From contig JAGLYB010000049.1 in assembly GCA_023132545.1 (NCBI GenBank), forward strand, positions 1 to 10,736: a DNA stretch of 10,736 bases, given 5' to 3'. The notes below the pieces were generated by a model that was not told the origin of the DNA, did no database searches, and was given only the letters and a program-made list of their open reading frames with translations. This document shows, piece by piece, positions 1-6,437 of this stretch. Positions within the stretch are counted from its first letter, which is position 1, and each line of letters begins with the position of its first letter. This DNA comes from Candidatus Bipolaricaulota bacterium. Its GTDB lineage: Bacteria > Bipolaricaulota > Bipolaricaulia > UBA7950 > UBA9294. The position numbers and the translations under genes were made by a program.

Positions 1-779
1 CCAAATCGCTCCACCAGCTCCAACGCCTCGACAGGTTTGAAGATCTGCATGGGAACGATGGCCGCCCCCCAGGTGATGGAACCGGCGATCCCCATCACAC
101 ACCCGAAACAGTGAAAGAAGGGAACAGCCAGCAGGAAGACGTCCTCTTCATCTGTGCGCAGCACTTCAGTGACCTGCTCGGCGTTCTTGGCGATATTGTG
201 ATGCGAGAGCATGGCGCCCTTGGGATTACCGGTTGTTCCCGAGGTATAGAGGATGAATACGTTGTCCAGTGGATCGCAGGATCTTTCACGTTCGGCAAGT
301 TTCGAATCACTGAGAAGCTCCGTTCCCTGCTCGACAACTGAATCGAATCCATGCATCCCTTCGCCGGGCTCTCCAACGATGATCAGATGTCTCAAATTGG
401 GGAGGGTGCCCCGAATCTCGGCAATCATCGATAGGTAGTCGATGCCCGCAAATGCTCCGACAGCAAACAACGTTGTCGCTTCTGAGTTATTGAGAATGTA
501 TTCCACTTCATGCGTCTTATAGCGCGTGTTCATCGGCACGACAACGGCACCAATGCGAGCGATGGCATAGTAAGCGATCACCCATTCCAGAAGGTTGGGC
601 ATCCAAAGGCCGACCTTGTCGCCCTTGGCAACTCCGAGTTCGAGCATGCCACGTGCCAGTTGATCAACCTTCTTATCCAACCCTTCGTACGTCAGCGTAA
701 TCCCGCTAGGATCCAGAATGACATTTCGCTGCGGAAATTTCTCCGTCGTATCGCGCAGTACTTGGGAAAGCGTTCTCAT
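1..779 (-). CDS. AMP-forming acyl-CoA synthetase (fatty-acid/carboxylate CoA ligase), N-terminal part, cut by window edge
   Basis: The frame opens at an ATG (777-779 on the complement) and stays open for 259 codons to the left edge, so the C-terminal half is missing. It belongs to the ANL superfamily, which activates a carboxylic acid with ATP to an acyl-adenylate and transfers it to CoA. The N-terminus has the usual ANL lead-in (LTYEGLDKKVDQLARG, about residues 29-44, then GDKVGLWMPN and GAVVVPMNTRY). The diagnostic phosphate-binding motif YTSGTTGNPKG is at about 178-188, followed by MLSHHNI and the PFFHCFG segment near 220-226. A GAGGTGA ribosome binding site precedes the ATG. The style resembles FadD/medium-chain ligases, but the substrate pocket and the A5-A10 motifs lie outside the window, so chain length and substrate cannot be told. 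It is divergent from the aldehyde oxidoreductase. Family assignment is very secure; the substrate is unknown. Confidence 0.95.
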   Translation of the reverse strand, partial: MRTLSQVLRDTTEKFPQRNVILDPSGITLTYEGLDKKVDQLARGMLELGVAKGDKVGLWMPNLLEWVIAYYAIARIGAVVVPMNTRYKTHEVEYILNNSEATTLFAVGAFAGIDYLSMIAEIRGTLPNLRHLIIVGEPGEGMHGFDSVVEQGTELLSDSKLAERERSCDPLDNVFILYTSGTTGNPKGAMLSHHNIAKNAEQVTEVLRTDEEDVFLLAVPFFHCFGCVMGIAGSITWGAAIVPMQIFKPVEALELVERF

Positions 780-782
780 GTG

Positions 783-789
783 TCACCTC
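783..789 (-). promoter_or_regulatory. Ribosome binding site of the acyl-CoA synthetase
   Basis: On the minus strand GAGGTGA sits 3 nt before the ATG at 779 (6 nt counted from GAGG). The same heptamer precedes rho in this window, which supports the start choice. Confidence 0.75.
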
Positions 790-807
790 ATTCAATGGAG
801 TTCCTAA

Positions 808-836
808 ATTATCAGGCAGCTATTCGGGAAACGCAA
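808..836 (-). promoter_or_regulatory. Candidate sigma70-type promoter for the acyl-CoA synthetase
   Basis: Read on the minus strand, TTGCGT (836-831) is followed after 17 bp by GATAAT (813-808), the right spacing for a housekeeping promoter. The -10 box matches TATAAT at five of six positions; the -35 box keeps the TTG. Transcription would start near 800-802, giving a leader of about 20 nt. The -35 lies inside the inverted repeat at 825-854, so a protein bound there should affect this promoter. The prediction rests on sequence alone. Confidence 0.4.
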
Positions 837-854
837 ACTGGCTGCGACTTCCCG
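825..854. promoter_or_regulatory. Imperfect inverted repeat, candidate operator between divergent genes
   Basis: CGGGAA (825-830) pairs with TTCCCG (849-854), and inside it CGCA (832-835) pairs with TGCG (843-846). The arms are separated by a 1-nt/2-nt mismatch and a 7-nt centre (836-842). That makes ten paired bases within 30 bp. No T-run follows on either strand and neither predicted transcript would include the whole element, so a DNA operator is more likely than a terminator. It overlaps the predicted -35 of the synthetase and lies just upstream of the predicted -10 of the oxidoreductase. No regulator gene is visible in the window. Confidence 0.45.
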
Positions 855-867
855 TACATCGTACAAT
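854..867 (+). promoter_or_regulatory. Candidate -10 region of the oxidoreductase operon with overlapping GTAC palindrome
   Basis: TACAAT at 862-867 matches a -10 box at five of six positions and would start transcription near 874, leaving a leader of about 22 nt. No good -35 is seen: the hexamer 17 bp upstream is TGGCTG (839-844), which matches poorly. A weak -35 next to a palindrome fits an activator-dependent promoter, but this is inference. GTAC-ATC-GTAC at 854-864 is both a direct and an inverted repeat and overlaps the -10 box. Confidence 0.3.
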
Positions 868-882
868 AGATCTCTTATTCTG

Positions 883-890
883 AAGGAGGA
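883..890 (+). promoter_or_regulatory. Strong ribosome binding site of the aldehyde:ferredoxin oxidoreductase
   Basis: AAGGAGGA ends 5 nt before the ATG at 896. It is the best Shine-Dalgarno match in the window and fixes the start of the gene. Confidence 0.85.
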
Positions 891-895
891 GTCGA

Positions 896-2740
896 ATGCA
901 CGCCACGTTTGGGAAGTATCTCGACGTTGATCTGACCACCGGAACGATTCAAAACTACGACATCCCCGAAGATTGGCAAACCCGCTTTGTCGGTGGCAAA
1001 GGCATCGCAGCGCGACTGCTTCTCGAAGAGCTTCCGGCATCCGCCGGCGCATTGAGCCCCGAGAATATCCTCGTATTCGCAACCGGCCCGTTTCAGGGAA
1101 CGACGATTGTCGGAGGCGGACGCCACGCTGTTCTCTCCATTTCTCCCAAGACGGGGCGCGTCGCTGACTCATACAGCGGTGGGTACTTCGGCCATGAACT
1201 CGGTCGTAGCGGATACGACGGCATTCTCATCCGCGGTGCGTCCCAGACCCCGGTCGTTCTCGCGCTAATCGACGGAACCGCTTCATTGCAGCCCGCCGAT
1301 GATCTTTGGGGAACGGGAACCAGCACCACAGAGGAGACTCTGAAAGAACGCTTCCCCGGTGCTCGCGTCAGTTCCATCGGTATCGCCGGCGAGAAGACCG
1401 TTGCACAGGCCTGCATCATCAACGATCGGTCTCGGGCTGCCGGACGGGCCGGATTCGGAGCTGTGATGGGTTCCAAGAAGCTCAAGGCTGTGGCCGTCCG
1501 CGGGAATCTGGAAAAGACGCTGGCCGAACGCGAACGATTCGTCAAGGAACGCGCCGACTATATCAAGACCTTCATCAACGAGGGCTACGAGGGATTCGGC
1601 AAGTACGGAACCGGGGGAGGCGTAACCGTGCTCTCCGAGATGGGCATCCTTCCCACCAAGAATTTCCAAGAAGGCACCTTCGACCATGCCGAGGACATCG
1701 GCGGCGTTCGCATGCATGATACTATTCTGGTCGACCGAGAAACCTGTGCCGGGTGTCCCATCCGCTGCAAGCGAGCGGTTAAGACCTCATTCGACGGCAG
1801 TGAGGTACTGCCCGAATTCGGAGGACCGGAATACGAAACACTGGCCGCTTTGGGTTCGTTGTGCCTGAACAAGGATCTGGATTCGATTGCTCTGGCCAAT
1901 CAGCTCTGTAACGACTACGGATTGGACACGATCTCTGCAGGTGTCGTCATCTCTTTCCTCATGGAGGCTTCCGAGAAGGGCTTGATCGAAGATGACATTG
2001 CTTGGGGAGATCCCAAAGCCATCATTCGACTGGTGAACGAACTGGCCCATCGCGAAGGATCTGCCGGCGATGCTGCAGACGGACTTGACGTATTGGCTAA
2101 CAAGATCAACGCAGATTTCTCTATGACCATCAAGGGTGTTGAGATTCCCATGCACGAGCCTCGTGGCAAACAAGGGATGGGCCTGAGCTATGCAACGACG
2201 CCACGCGGCGCCACCCACATGGAAGGCATGCACGACACCATGCTCGCATCCGAGTCTCCATGTCCGGAAATCGGGGTCAATCAAGCCTATGACCGCTTCT
2301 CTCTTGAAGACAAGGTTCAACCCTCTTTGGCATTTGAGAATCTTCGTTCATTTGACAATTCGCTCGTGTTGTGTTGCTTCACCCCACGCGCGCAGGGCGC
2401 CGACTACAGCTATCCCCTGATTCGCTCTCTGCTGGAAGCGGCCACAGGATTGTCAGTCGATGCTGCCGAAATGCTCCGCATTGGAGAACGCGCCTACGCC
2501 GCCATGCGAATTCTGAGCGGACGAGCCGGACATACCATGGATGAGGATGGTCTGCCTGCCCGGTTCGCTGAGCCCCTTCCATCTGGAGCCAGCAGCGATC
2601 ATCCAGTCGATCCCTCCGTCATGCGCCAAGCCATCGCCGATTACTACGAGGCTCGCGGCTTCGATCGCTTCGGTCCCACAGACGAGACGCTCCGGAAGCT
2701 GGGAATGGACGATTGCATCGGCAACCTCCAGCGAGGCTAG
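896..2740 (+). CDS. Tungsten-type aldehyde:ferredoxin oxidoreductase
   Basis: 614 aa, the usual length of the AOR family. These cytoplasmic enzymes oxidise aldehydes to carboxylic acids, passing electrons to ferredoxin, or run in reverse, using a tungsten (sometimes molybdenum) bis-pyranopterin centre and one [4Fe-4S] cluster. The N-terminal domain begins with the typical GKYLDVDLTTG and has VGGKGIAARLL and SYSGGYFGHELGRSGYDG. The cluster ligands are C284, C287, C291 (CAGCPIRC) and C493 in DNSLVLC. The first pterin-binding motif DYGLD is at 340-344 and the second is the D487 region. E312 in GPEYET and H441 in RGATHMEG occupy the places of catalytic Glu/His described for Pyrococcus furiosus AOR (inferred by motif). 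The start is fixed by a strong ribosome binding site. It is the first gene of a plus-strand run, 1 nt before mobB and divergent from an acyl-CoA synthetase. Family is certain; the aldehyde substrate and metal are not shown. Confidence 0.96.
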   Translation: MHATFGKYLDVDLTTGTIQNYDIPEDWQTRFVGGKGIAARLLLEELPASAGALSPENILVFATGPFQGTTIVGGGRHAVLSISPKTGRVADSYSGGYFGHELGRSGYDGILIRGASQTPVVLALIDGTASLQPADDLWGTGTSTTEETLKERFPGARVSSIGIAGEKTVAQACIINDRSRAAGRAGFGAVMGSKKLKAVAVRGNLEKTLAERERFVKERADYIKTFINEGYEGFGKYGTGGGVTVLSEMGILPTKNFQEGTFDHAEDIGGVRMHDTILVDRETCAGCPIRCKRAVKTSFDGSEVLPEFGGPEYETLAALGSLCLNKDLDSIALANQLCNDYGLDTISAGVVISFLMEASEKGLIEDDIAWGDPKAIIRLVNELAHREGSAGDAADGLDVLANKINADFSMTIKGVEIPMHEPRGKQGMGLSYATTPRGATHMEGMHDTMLASESPCPEIGVNQAYDRFSLEDKVQPSLAFENLRSFDNSLVLCCFTPRAQGADYSYPLIRSLLEAATGLSVDAAEMLRIGERAYAAMRILSGRAGHTMDEDGLPARFAEPLPSGASSDHPVDPSVMRQAIADYYEARGFDRFGPTDETLRKLGMDDCIGNLQRG

Positions 2741-2741
2741 G

Positions 2742-3245
2742 ATGATCCCCGTCGTCAGTTTCATCGGACATCACAATGCCGGCAAGACGCGGCTGCTTTC
2801 CCGCCTTGTGGAGACGCTTTCCGAGCGCGGTCTCCGAGTGGGCGCCGTCAAGCACGCGCCACATCTGGAGGTGGCTGATCCACCCGGCACCGATTCGCAA
2901 CAACTCAGGGAAGCCGGCGCGCATCGCATGCTGTTGCTGGGAAGTGACTCCGCTGTACTCGCGTGGTCGCAACCCACCATCGAGAACCTGGAGATAGACA
3001 TCCAGCGCCTGTTCTCGGATTGCGACATCGTCCTGATTGAAGGTCTAAAACATGGACCGTTTCCGAAAATTGAGGTATTCCGCCGAACAGGACAGGTACC
3101 TCAAGAACCGTTGGCCGGAGAACTCGACGTCATCGCCGTTGTCAGTGATGCTGCCATTGCACTCCCCGATGGGACAGCCAGCTTCTCGCCTCGCGATCAT
3201 GAGGCGATCGCCGATTTCCTGGAAACGACATTCCTTCCGCAATGA
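2742..3245 (+). CDS. mobB: MobB, molybdopterin-guanine dinucleotide biosynthesis GTP-binding protein
   Basis: 167 aa, normal for single-domain MobB. MobB is a P-loop GTP-binding protein that assists MobA in attaching GMP to molybdopterin. The Walker A loop GHHNAGKT is at 9-16, followed by GLRVGAVKHAPH (30-41), the DSQQLREAGA segment (51-60, close to the family D-S-x-R/Q-x-x-x-A-G-A) and the Walker B-like LIEGLKHGPFPKIEV (98-112). I chose the ATG at 2742 because the family begins right there and because GAGG (2733-2736) is placed 5 nt upstream; the frame is open further upstream but overlaps the oxidoreductase. It lies 1 nt after the oxidoreductase stop, so co-translation is likely. No mobA or moa/moe gene is in the window. 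The placement suggests a role in cofactor supply to the upstream enzyme, although known AORs carry a pyranopterin without nucleotide. Confidence 0.93.
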   Translation: MIPVVSFIGHHNAGKTRLLSRLVETLSERGLRVGAVKHAPHLEVADPPGTDSQQLREAGAHRMLLLGSDSAVLAWSQPTIENLEIDIQRLFSDCDIVLIEGLKHGPFPKIEVFRRTGQVPQEPLAGELDVIAVVSDAAIALPDGTASFSPRDHEAIADFLETTFLPQ

Positions 3246-3285
3246 GCACGCAATTGAGACTCTCCGATCCCTGTGATACCCTCGG

Positions 3286-4305
3286 ATGATCATGAACTCC
3301 GTTGTCCCGGCCGACCCCATGAATCATCCAGCCAGCCATGCTGCTGCGACCATCTATCTCGTCAGCAGAACCGTCGATCGGTTGTCCGAGGGACGGCGCA
3401 TCGCCGCATTGATGGTGTCCGATTGCGAGTCCGATACGTCGAAGGCCGTTCGCGGCGTTCACCCGGATGTCATCGAGCTGGCACCTCCAGAGGGGAAGGA
3501 GCGCATCGGCATCGGGCAGGTTCGAGACGTCATCCGGTCAGCCCAGTTTGCTCCAGTCCAGTCGGATTGCAAAGTCTGTTTGATCGCCAATGCCGAGGGA
3601 TTGACTATCGAAGCGGCCAATGCGCTGTTGAAAATCCTGGAGGAGCCACCGCGAGGACTCCGATTCATCCTTCTCGCCGAGCATCCGTCCGATTTACTGC
3701 CAACCATCGTGTCGCGCAGTCGGTTGATTCGAGTTCCAATCGCTTCGCAGACCCAGGTTGTTGCCCGCCTGGTCGACGCCGGGTACGAATCAGGCCCCGC
3801 TCAGTGGATCGCCCGATTGGCTCTACGAGACGGCGAACTTGATCGATTCCTGGCATCTCCTGCTGACATCCCTCAGGTGCTTGCTAAGACGACGACCGAG
3901 CTATCGAAGATCGATGTCCCCGGACTCATCGACGCTTGTTTCGCCGATGACCCCGTCTTACGCAGACAGGCGCTGCTTCAGGTGCTGAAAAGAATGGCGT
4001 CCCACGATGCGGAGTTGCTGACTGTCGGTGTCCGCATGCTCGCAGCGCAGACACGAGAATCCCTCGCCCACCTTTTCCACGATCTGCTTGGACTCGCTTT
4101 CGATCTGGTTCGCTCTGCTCACAACCCATCTTCTCTAGCAGATGCCATGGCCGATCAAACCCGCGAGGCATTCGAACCCCGGCAACTCCATGCGTTCTGC
4201 TTCGCACTCGACGAAGCTCACCGATCGCTGGCCGTCTATGGGCCGGTGGAGGGGATTCTGCTATCCTTGTTCTTGGCTTCCGAAGGAGAGAATCATGATG
4301 GCTGA
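3286..4305 (+). CDS. holB: DNA polymerase III delta prime subunit (clamp loader), reduced N-terminus
   Basis: 339 aa, a normal length for delta prime, which with delta and DnaX (tau/gamma) opens and loads the sliding clamp onto primed DNA. HPDVIEL (59-65) and IGIGQVRDVI (74-83) match the family's HPD and I-x-I-x-Q-I-R segments. The hallmark AANALLKILEEPP is at 110-122, followed by FILLAEHPSDLLPTIVSRSRLI, in which SRS (143-145) stands for the SRC arginine-finger motif. The N-terminus is reduced: the place of the P-loop reads YLVSRTVDRLSEGRR, with no GxxGxGK, and the four-Cys zinc module is absent, with only C47 in that region. A nucleotide-free site is normal for delta prime, but the loss of zinc ligands is less usual. 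An in-frame stop at 3274-3276 limits the start to ATG 3286, ATG 3292 or ATG 3319, and no Shine-Dalgarno is seen before any of them. It overlaps ricT by 11 bp. Confidence 0.9.
   Translation: MIMNSVVPADPMNHPASHAAATIYLVSRTVDRLSEGRRIAALMVSDCESDTSKAVRGVHPDVIELAPPEGKERIGIGQVRDVIRSAQFAPVQSDCKVCLIANAEGLTIEAANALLKILEEPPRGLRFILLAEHPSDLLPTIVSRSRLIRVPIASQTQVVARLVDAGYESGPAQWIARLALRDGELDRFLASPADIPQVLAKTTTELSKIDVPGLIDACFADDPVLRRQALLQVLKRMASHDAELLTVGVRMLAAQTRESLAHLFHDLLGLAFDLVRSAHNPSSLADAMADQTREAFEPRQLHAFCFALDEAHRSLAVYGPVEGILLSLFLASEGENHDG
4283..4288 (+). promoter_or_regulatory. Ribosome binding site of ricT, inside holB
   Basis: AAGGAG ends 6 nt before ATG 4295 and 9 nt before ATG 4298. The 6-nt spacing equals that seen for rho and hflX here and favours 4295. 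The site is within the last codons of holB. Confidence 0.7.
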
Positions 4306-5116
4306 GCGCGTCGTACTCATTCACGTCCAGAATCTTGAACGCGAGACGGTCTATTTCAGCGTGGGAGATATCCCGCTCCAAGTAGGAGATTCCTGTGTCG
4401 TAGAACATGGTGGACTGCGGCTGGGTGTCATGATGGGAGAACTTGAGGCGGGCAAAGGCCTGGGCGAACAGCTGGAGAGTGTTGTCCGCGTCTCCACACC
4501 TTCGGACATCGAAACCTACCGATACAACCAAGCGGATGCCGAACGCATCATGTCCTCGACACGCGAGGTAATCGCCCATCACGAGCTTCCCATGCACCTT
4601 GTCGCTGCCGAGTACACGCTTGACCGCAAGCAGCTTCGCGTCTACTTCACCGCACCTCATCGGGTCGATTTCCGGTCCCTGTTGCGCGATCTGGCGAGCC
4701 GCTACGGCACTCGCATCGAACTTCGGCAAATGGGAGCGCGGGATGAGGCACGCATCAAAGGCGGATTGGGACGCTGTGGATTGGAGATCTGTTGCCACCG
4801 CTTCTTGCGCGAGACCAATCCCGTTCCCATGGAGATGGCCTATGATCAAGAATTGTTCGTGTCTCCAGAGCGTATCACGGGTGCTTGCGGCCGTCTGATG
4901 TGCTGTTTGGCTTATGAGCATGAAGCTTACCAGCAGGAATTGGCCAGCTTCCCGAAATTGGGTGCCCAAGTCGAGTGGAATGGCAAGAAGGGGAAACTAA
5001 TCTCCCATAACATTTTCCGGAGAACGGTGACCATCCTGACCGAAGGCCGCGAACGGTTGGAAGTCGCTGTATCCGAGATTACTGTCCTTCGTCCGGGGAG
5101 GAAGCGGAGACGCTAA
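4295..5116 (+). CDS. ricT: RicT (YaaT) family PSP1-domain protein
   Basis: 273 aa. The PSP1 C-terminal domain covers roughly residues 60-150 (YNQADAERIM, LVAAEYTLDRKQLRVYFTA, VDFRSLLRDLASRYGTRIELRQMG). It is followed by the RicT signature cysteines: C161, C166, C167 in GRCGLEICCHRFL and C198, C203, C204 in GACGRLMCCLAYE. In Bacillus subtilis RicT forms the Ric (Y) complex with RicA and RicF. That complex carries [4Fe-4S] clusters bound partly by these cysteines and directs RNase Y mRNA processing, competence and biofilm control. Many bacteria have RicT alone, where its job is less clear; RicA and RicF are not in this window. holB followed by yaaT is also the Bacillus order, so the pairing is conserved. 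The start is ATG 4295 (or 4298), supported by AAGGAG. The last 38 bp overlap the end of hflX on the other strand. The C-terminus is basic (GRKRRR). Confidence 0.93.
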   Translation: MMAERVVLIHVQNLERETVYFSVGDIPLQVGDSCVVEHGGLRLGVMMGELEAGKGLGEQLESVVRVSTPSDIETYRYNQADAERIMSSTREVIAHHELPMHLVAAEYTLDRKQLRVYFTAPHRVDFRSLLRDLASRYGTRIELRQMGARDEARIKGGLGRCGLEICCHRFLRETNPVPMEMAYDQELFVSPERITGACGRLMCCLAYEHEAYQQELASFPKLGAQVEWNGKKGKLISHNIFRRTVTILTEGRERLEVAVSEITVLRPGRKRRR

Positions 5117-6437
5117 GCTCGGCTCCAACAGCCTGCAGCGCACGCCACTCGTCCGATGAAAGCGCCGCTTCCACATGCGCTCCGCTTTCAGCATATCCCA
5201 CAATGCGCGCTCGCCCTGCCGCCGTAAATGGGTGCAGCGCGTACAGAACCTGATGGGGCAACGTGAACGCCATCTCGACGCTCTGGGGGAACAATCGCTC
5301 GGCAATCACAGTCCGCAACTTCTCAATATGCGTACCCTGTTTGGCGGAGATAGGAATACCTTCAAGGCTTGGGGAGAACTCGTTCTCGCGACAATCAATC
5401 TTATTCAGCACAGTCAGGATCGGGGCACGTTCGTCGTCGTCCTCATGGAAGACCTCGGACTCCAAAGTATCCATCACCGCACGCACATCGGCTTCCCACG
5501 ACGGCTTCGAGACATCCACTACATGCAATAGCAAGTCAGCAGTTCGAACGGCCTCCAAGGTCGCTGCAAACGCAGGAACCAAATCGTGGGGCAGATCTTG
5601 AATAAATCCAACTGTATCCGAGATCAAGACAGGTCTACCTGGAATGACGTCCGTTCGGCGAACGCGGATATCCAGCGTAGCGAACAGTTTGTCCTCGACA
5701 AACGCATCGGCTGCACATAGCTGATTGAGCAAGGTGGATTTCCCGCTGTTGGTATATCCGATCAAGGCAATTTCAGGCAGCTCGCTTTGAGTTCGTTTGT
5801 GTCGACGCACAGATCGTTCTCCGGCCGCTTTCTTCAATCGCCGCTCCAAGGAATGGATGCGCAGATAGATCTTGTTGCGATCCAACTCTAATTGCGTCTC
5901 GCCAGGCCCGCGCGTTCCCACACCACCGACAGCACGGCCACCTGCCCGCGTAAGCGAAGTACCCCAACCACGCAGTCGAGGCAACAGGTAATGCAGCTGT
6001 GCCAGTTCCACCTGCAGCTTCGCTTCCTTGGTCGTCGCCCGCTGCGCAAAGATGTCCATGATGAGCTGCGTTCGATCAATCACTTTTCTGTTCAGCGCCT
6101 TTTCCAGGTTTCTCGCTTGAGCCGGGCGCAATTCCTCGTTGAAGATCACCACATCGGCTTCCAACTCGCCGACTGCAGCCTTGAGTTCGTCAACTTTTCC
6201 TCGTCCGATAAACGTGGCCGGATGCGGTCGCGATCGCTTTTGAATCATGACGGCAAGTGTCGGGATTCCAGCTGTATCAGCCAGTGACTCGAGTTCTCGA
6301 AGCGACTCCTCCTCTTCCATGTTCCCATAGAGAATGCCGACCAGGATGGCCTGCTCGGTACCTACTACTCGAGCCCGCATTCCCAGCCGGTCTTCAACCA
6401 GCAGCTCTTCTCTACGCAGAATCTTCTCGTCGCTCAA
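5079..6437 (-). CDS. hflX: HflX, ribosome-associated GTPase
   Basis: 452 aa, within the usual range. HflX binds the 50S subunit and splits stalled or hibernating 70S ribosomes under stress. The N-terminal HflX domain covers about 20-200, with the nucleotide-binding-like part (ATFIGRGKVDEL, 75-86; FNEELRPAQARNLE, 99-112), the DRTQLIMDIFAQRA segment and the conserved GGVGTRGPGETQLELDR (171-187). The G domain follows: G1 GYTNSGKST (227-235), G2 T254 in FATLD, G3 DTVG (274-277), G4 NKID (345-348), G5 SAK (364-366). The start is TTG at 6437: an in-frame stop lies 12 nt upstream and AGGAG (6444-6448, minus strand) sits 6 nt before it. ATG at codon 20 is the alternative. The first 26 nt overlap the end of murA; the last 38 nt overlap ricT on the opposite strand. 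It is the last gene of the minus-strand run. Confidence 0.96.
   Translation of the reverse strand: MSDEKILRREELLVEDRLGMRARVVGTEQAILVGILYGNMEEEESLRELESLADTAGIPTLAVMIQKRSRPHPATFIGRGKVDELKAAVGELEADVVIFNEELRPAQARNLEKALNRKVIDRTQLIMDIFAQRATTKEAKLQVELAQLHYLLPRLRGWGTSLTRAGGRAVGGVGTRGPGETQLELDRNKIYLRIHSLERRLKKAAGERSVRRHKRTQSELPEIALIGYTNSGKSTLLNQLCAADAFVEDKLFATLDIRVRRTDVIPGRPVLISDTVGFIQDLPHDLVPAFAATLEAVRTADLLLHVVDVSKPSWEADVRAVMDTLESEVFHEDDDERAPILTVLNKIDCRENEFSPSLEGIPISAKQGTHIEKLRTVIAERLFPQSVEMAFTLPHQVLYALHPFTAAGRARIVGYAESGAHVEAALSSDEWRALQAVGAELSVSASSPDEGQ

Noticed and set aside
825..854. The inverted repeat read as an intrinsic terminator
   Set aside because: No U-run follows on either strand and no gene ends next to it; it lies between divergent starts.
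510..869. A 119-codon plus-strand open frame reaching into the divergent promoter region
   Set aside because: It is antisense to the N-terminal coding part of the acyl-CoA synthetase, has no ribosome binding site and no recognisable domain.
2541..2741. Extension of the mobB frame 67 codons upstream into the oxidoreductase gene
   Set aside because: MobB proteins begin directly before the Walker A loop, and the extension lies wholly inside oxidoreductase codons; ATG 2742 has GAGG at proper spacing.
3273..3842. A 189-codon Arg/Ser-rich plus-strand frame overlapping holB
   Set aside because: The holB frame carries the conserved motifs; this one is its out-of-frame shadow, with arginine- and serine-heavy composition.
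3926..4969. A 347-codon open frame on the minus strand, antisense to holB and ricT
   Set aside because: It spans two well-identified genes on the other strand, has no recognisable domain and its composition looks like a codon-position shadow of holB/ricT.
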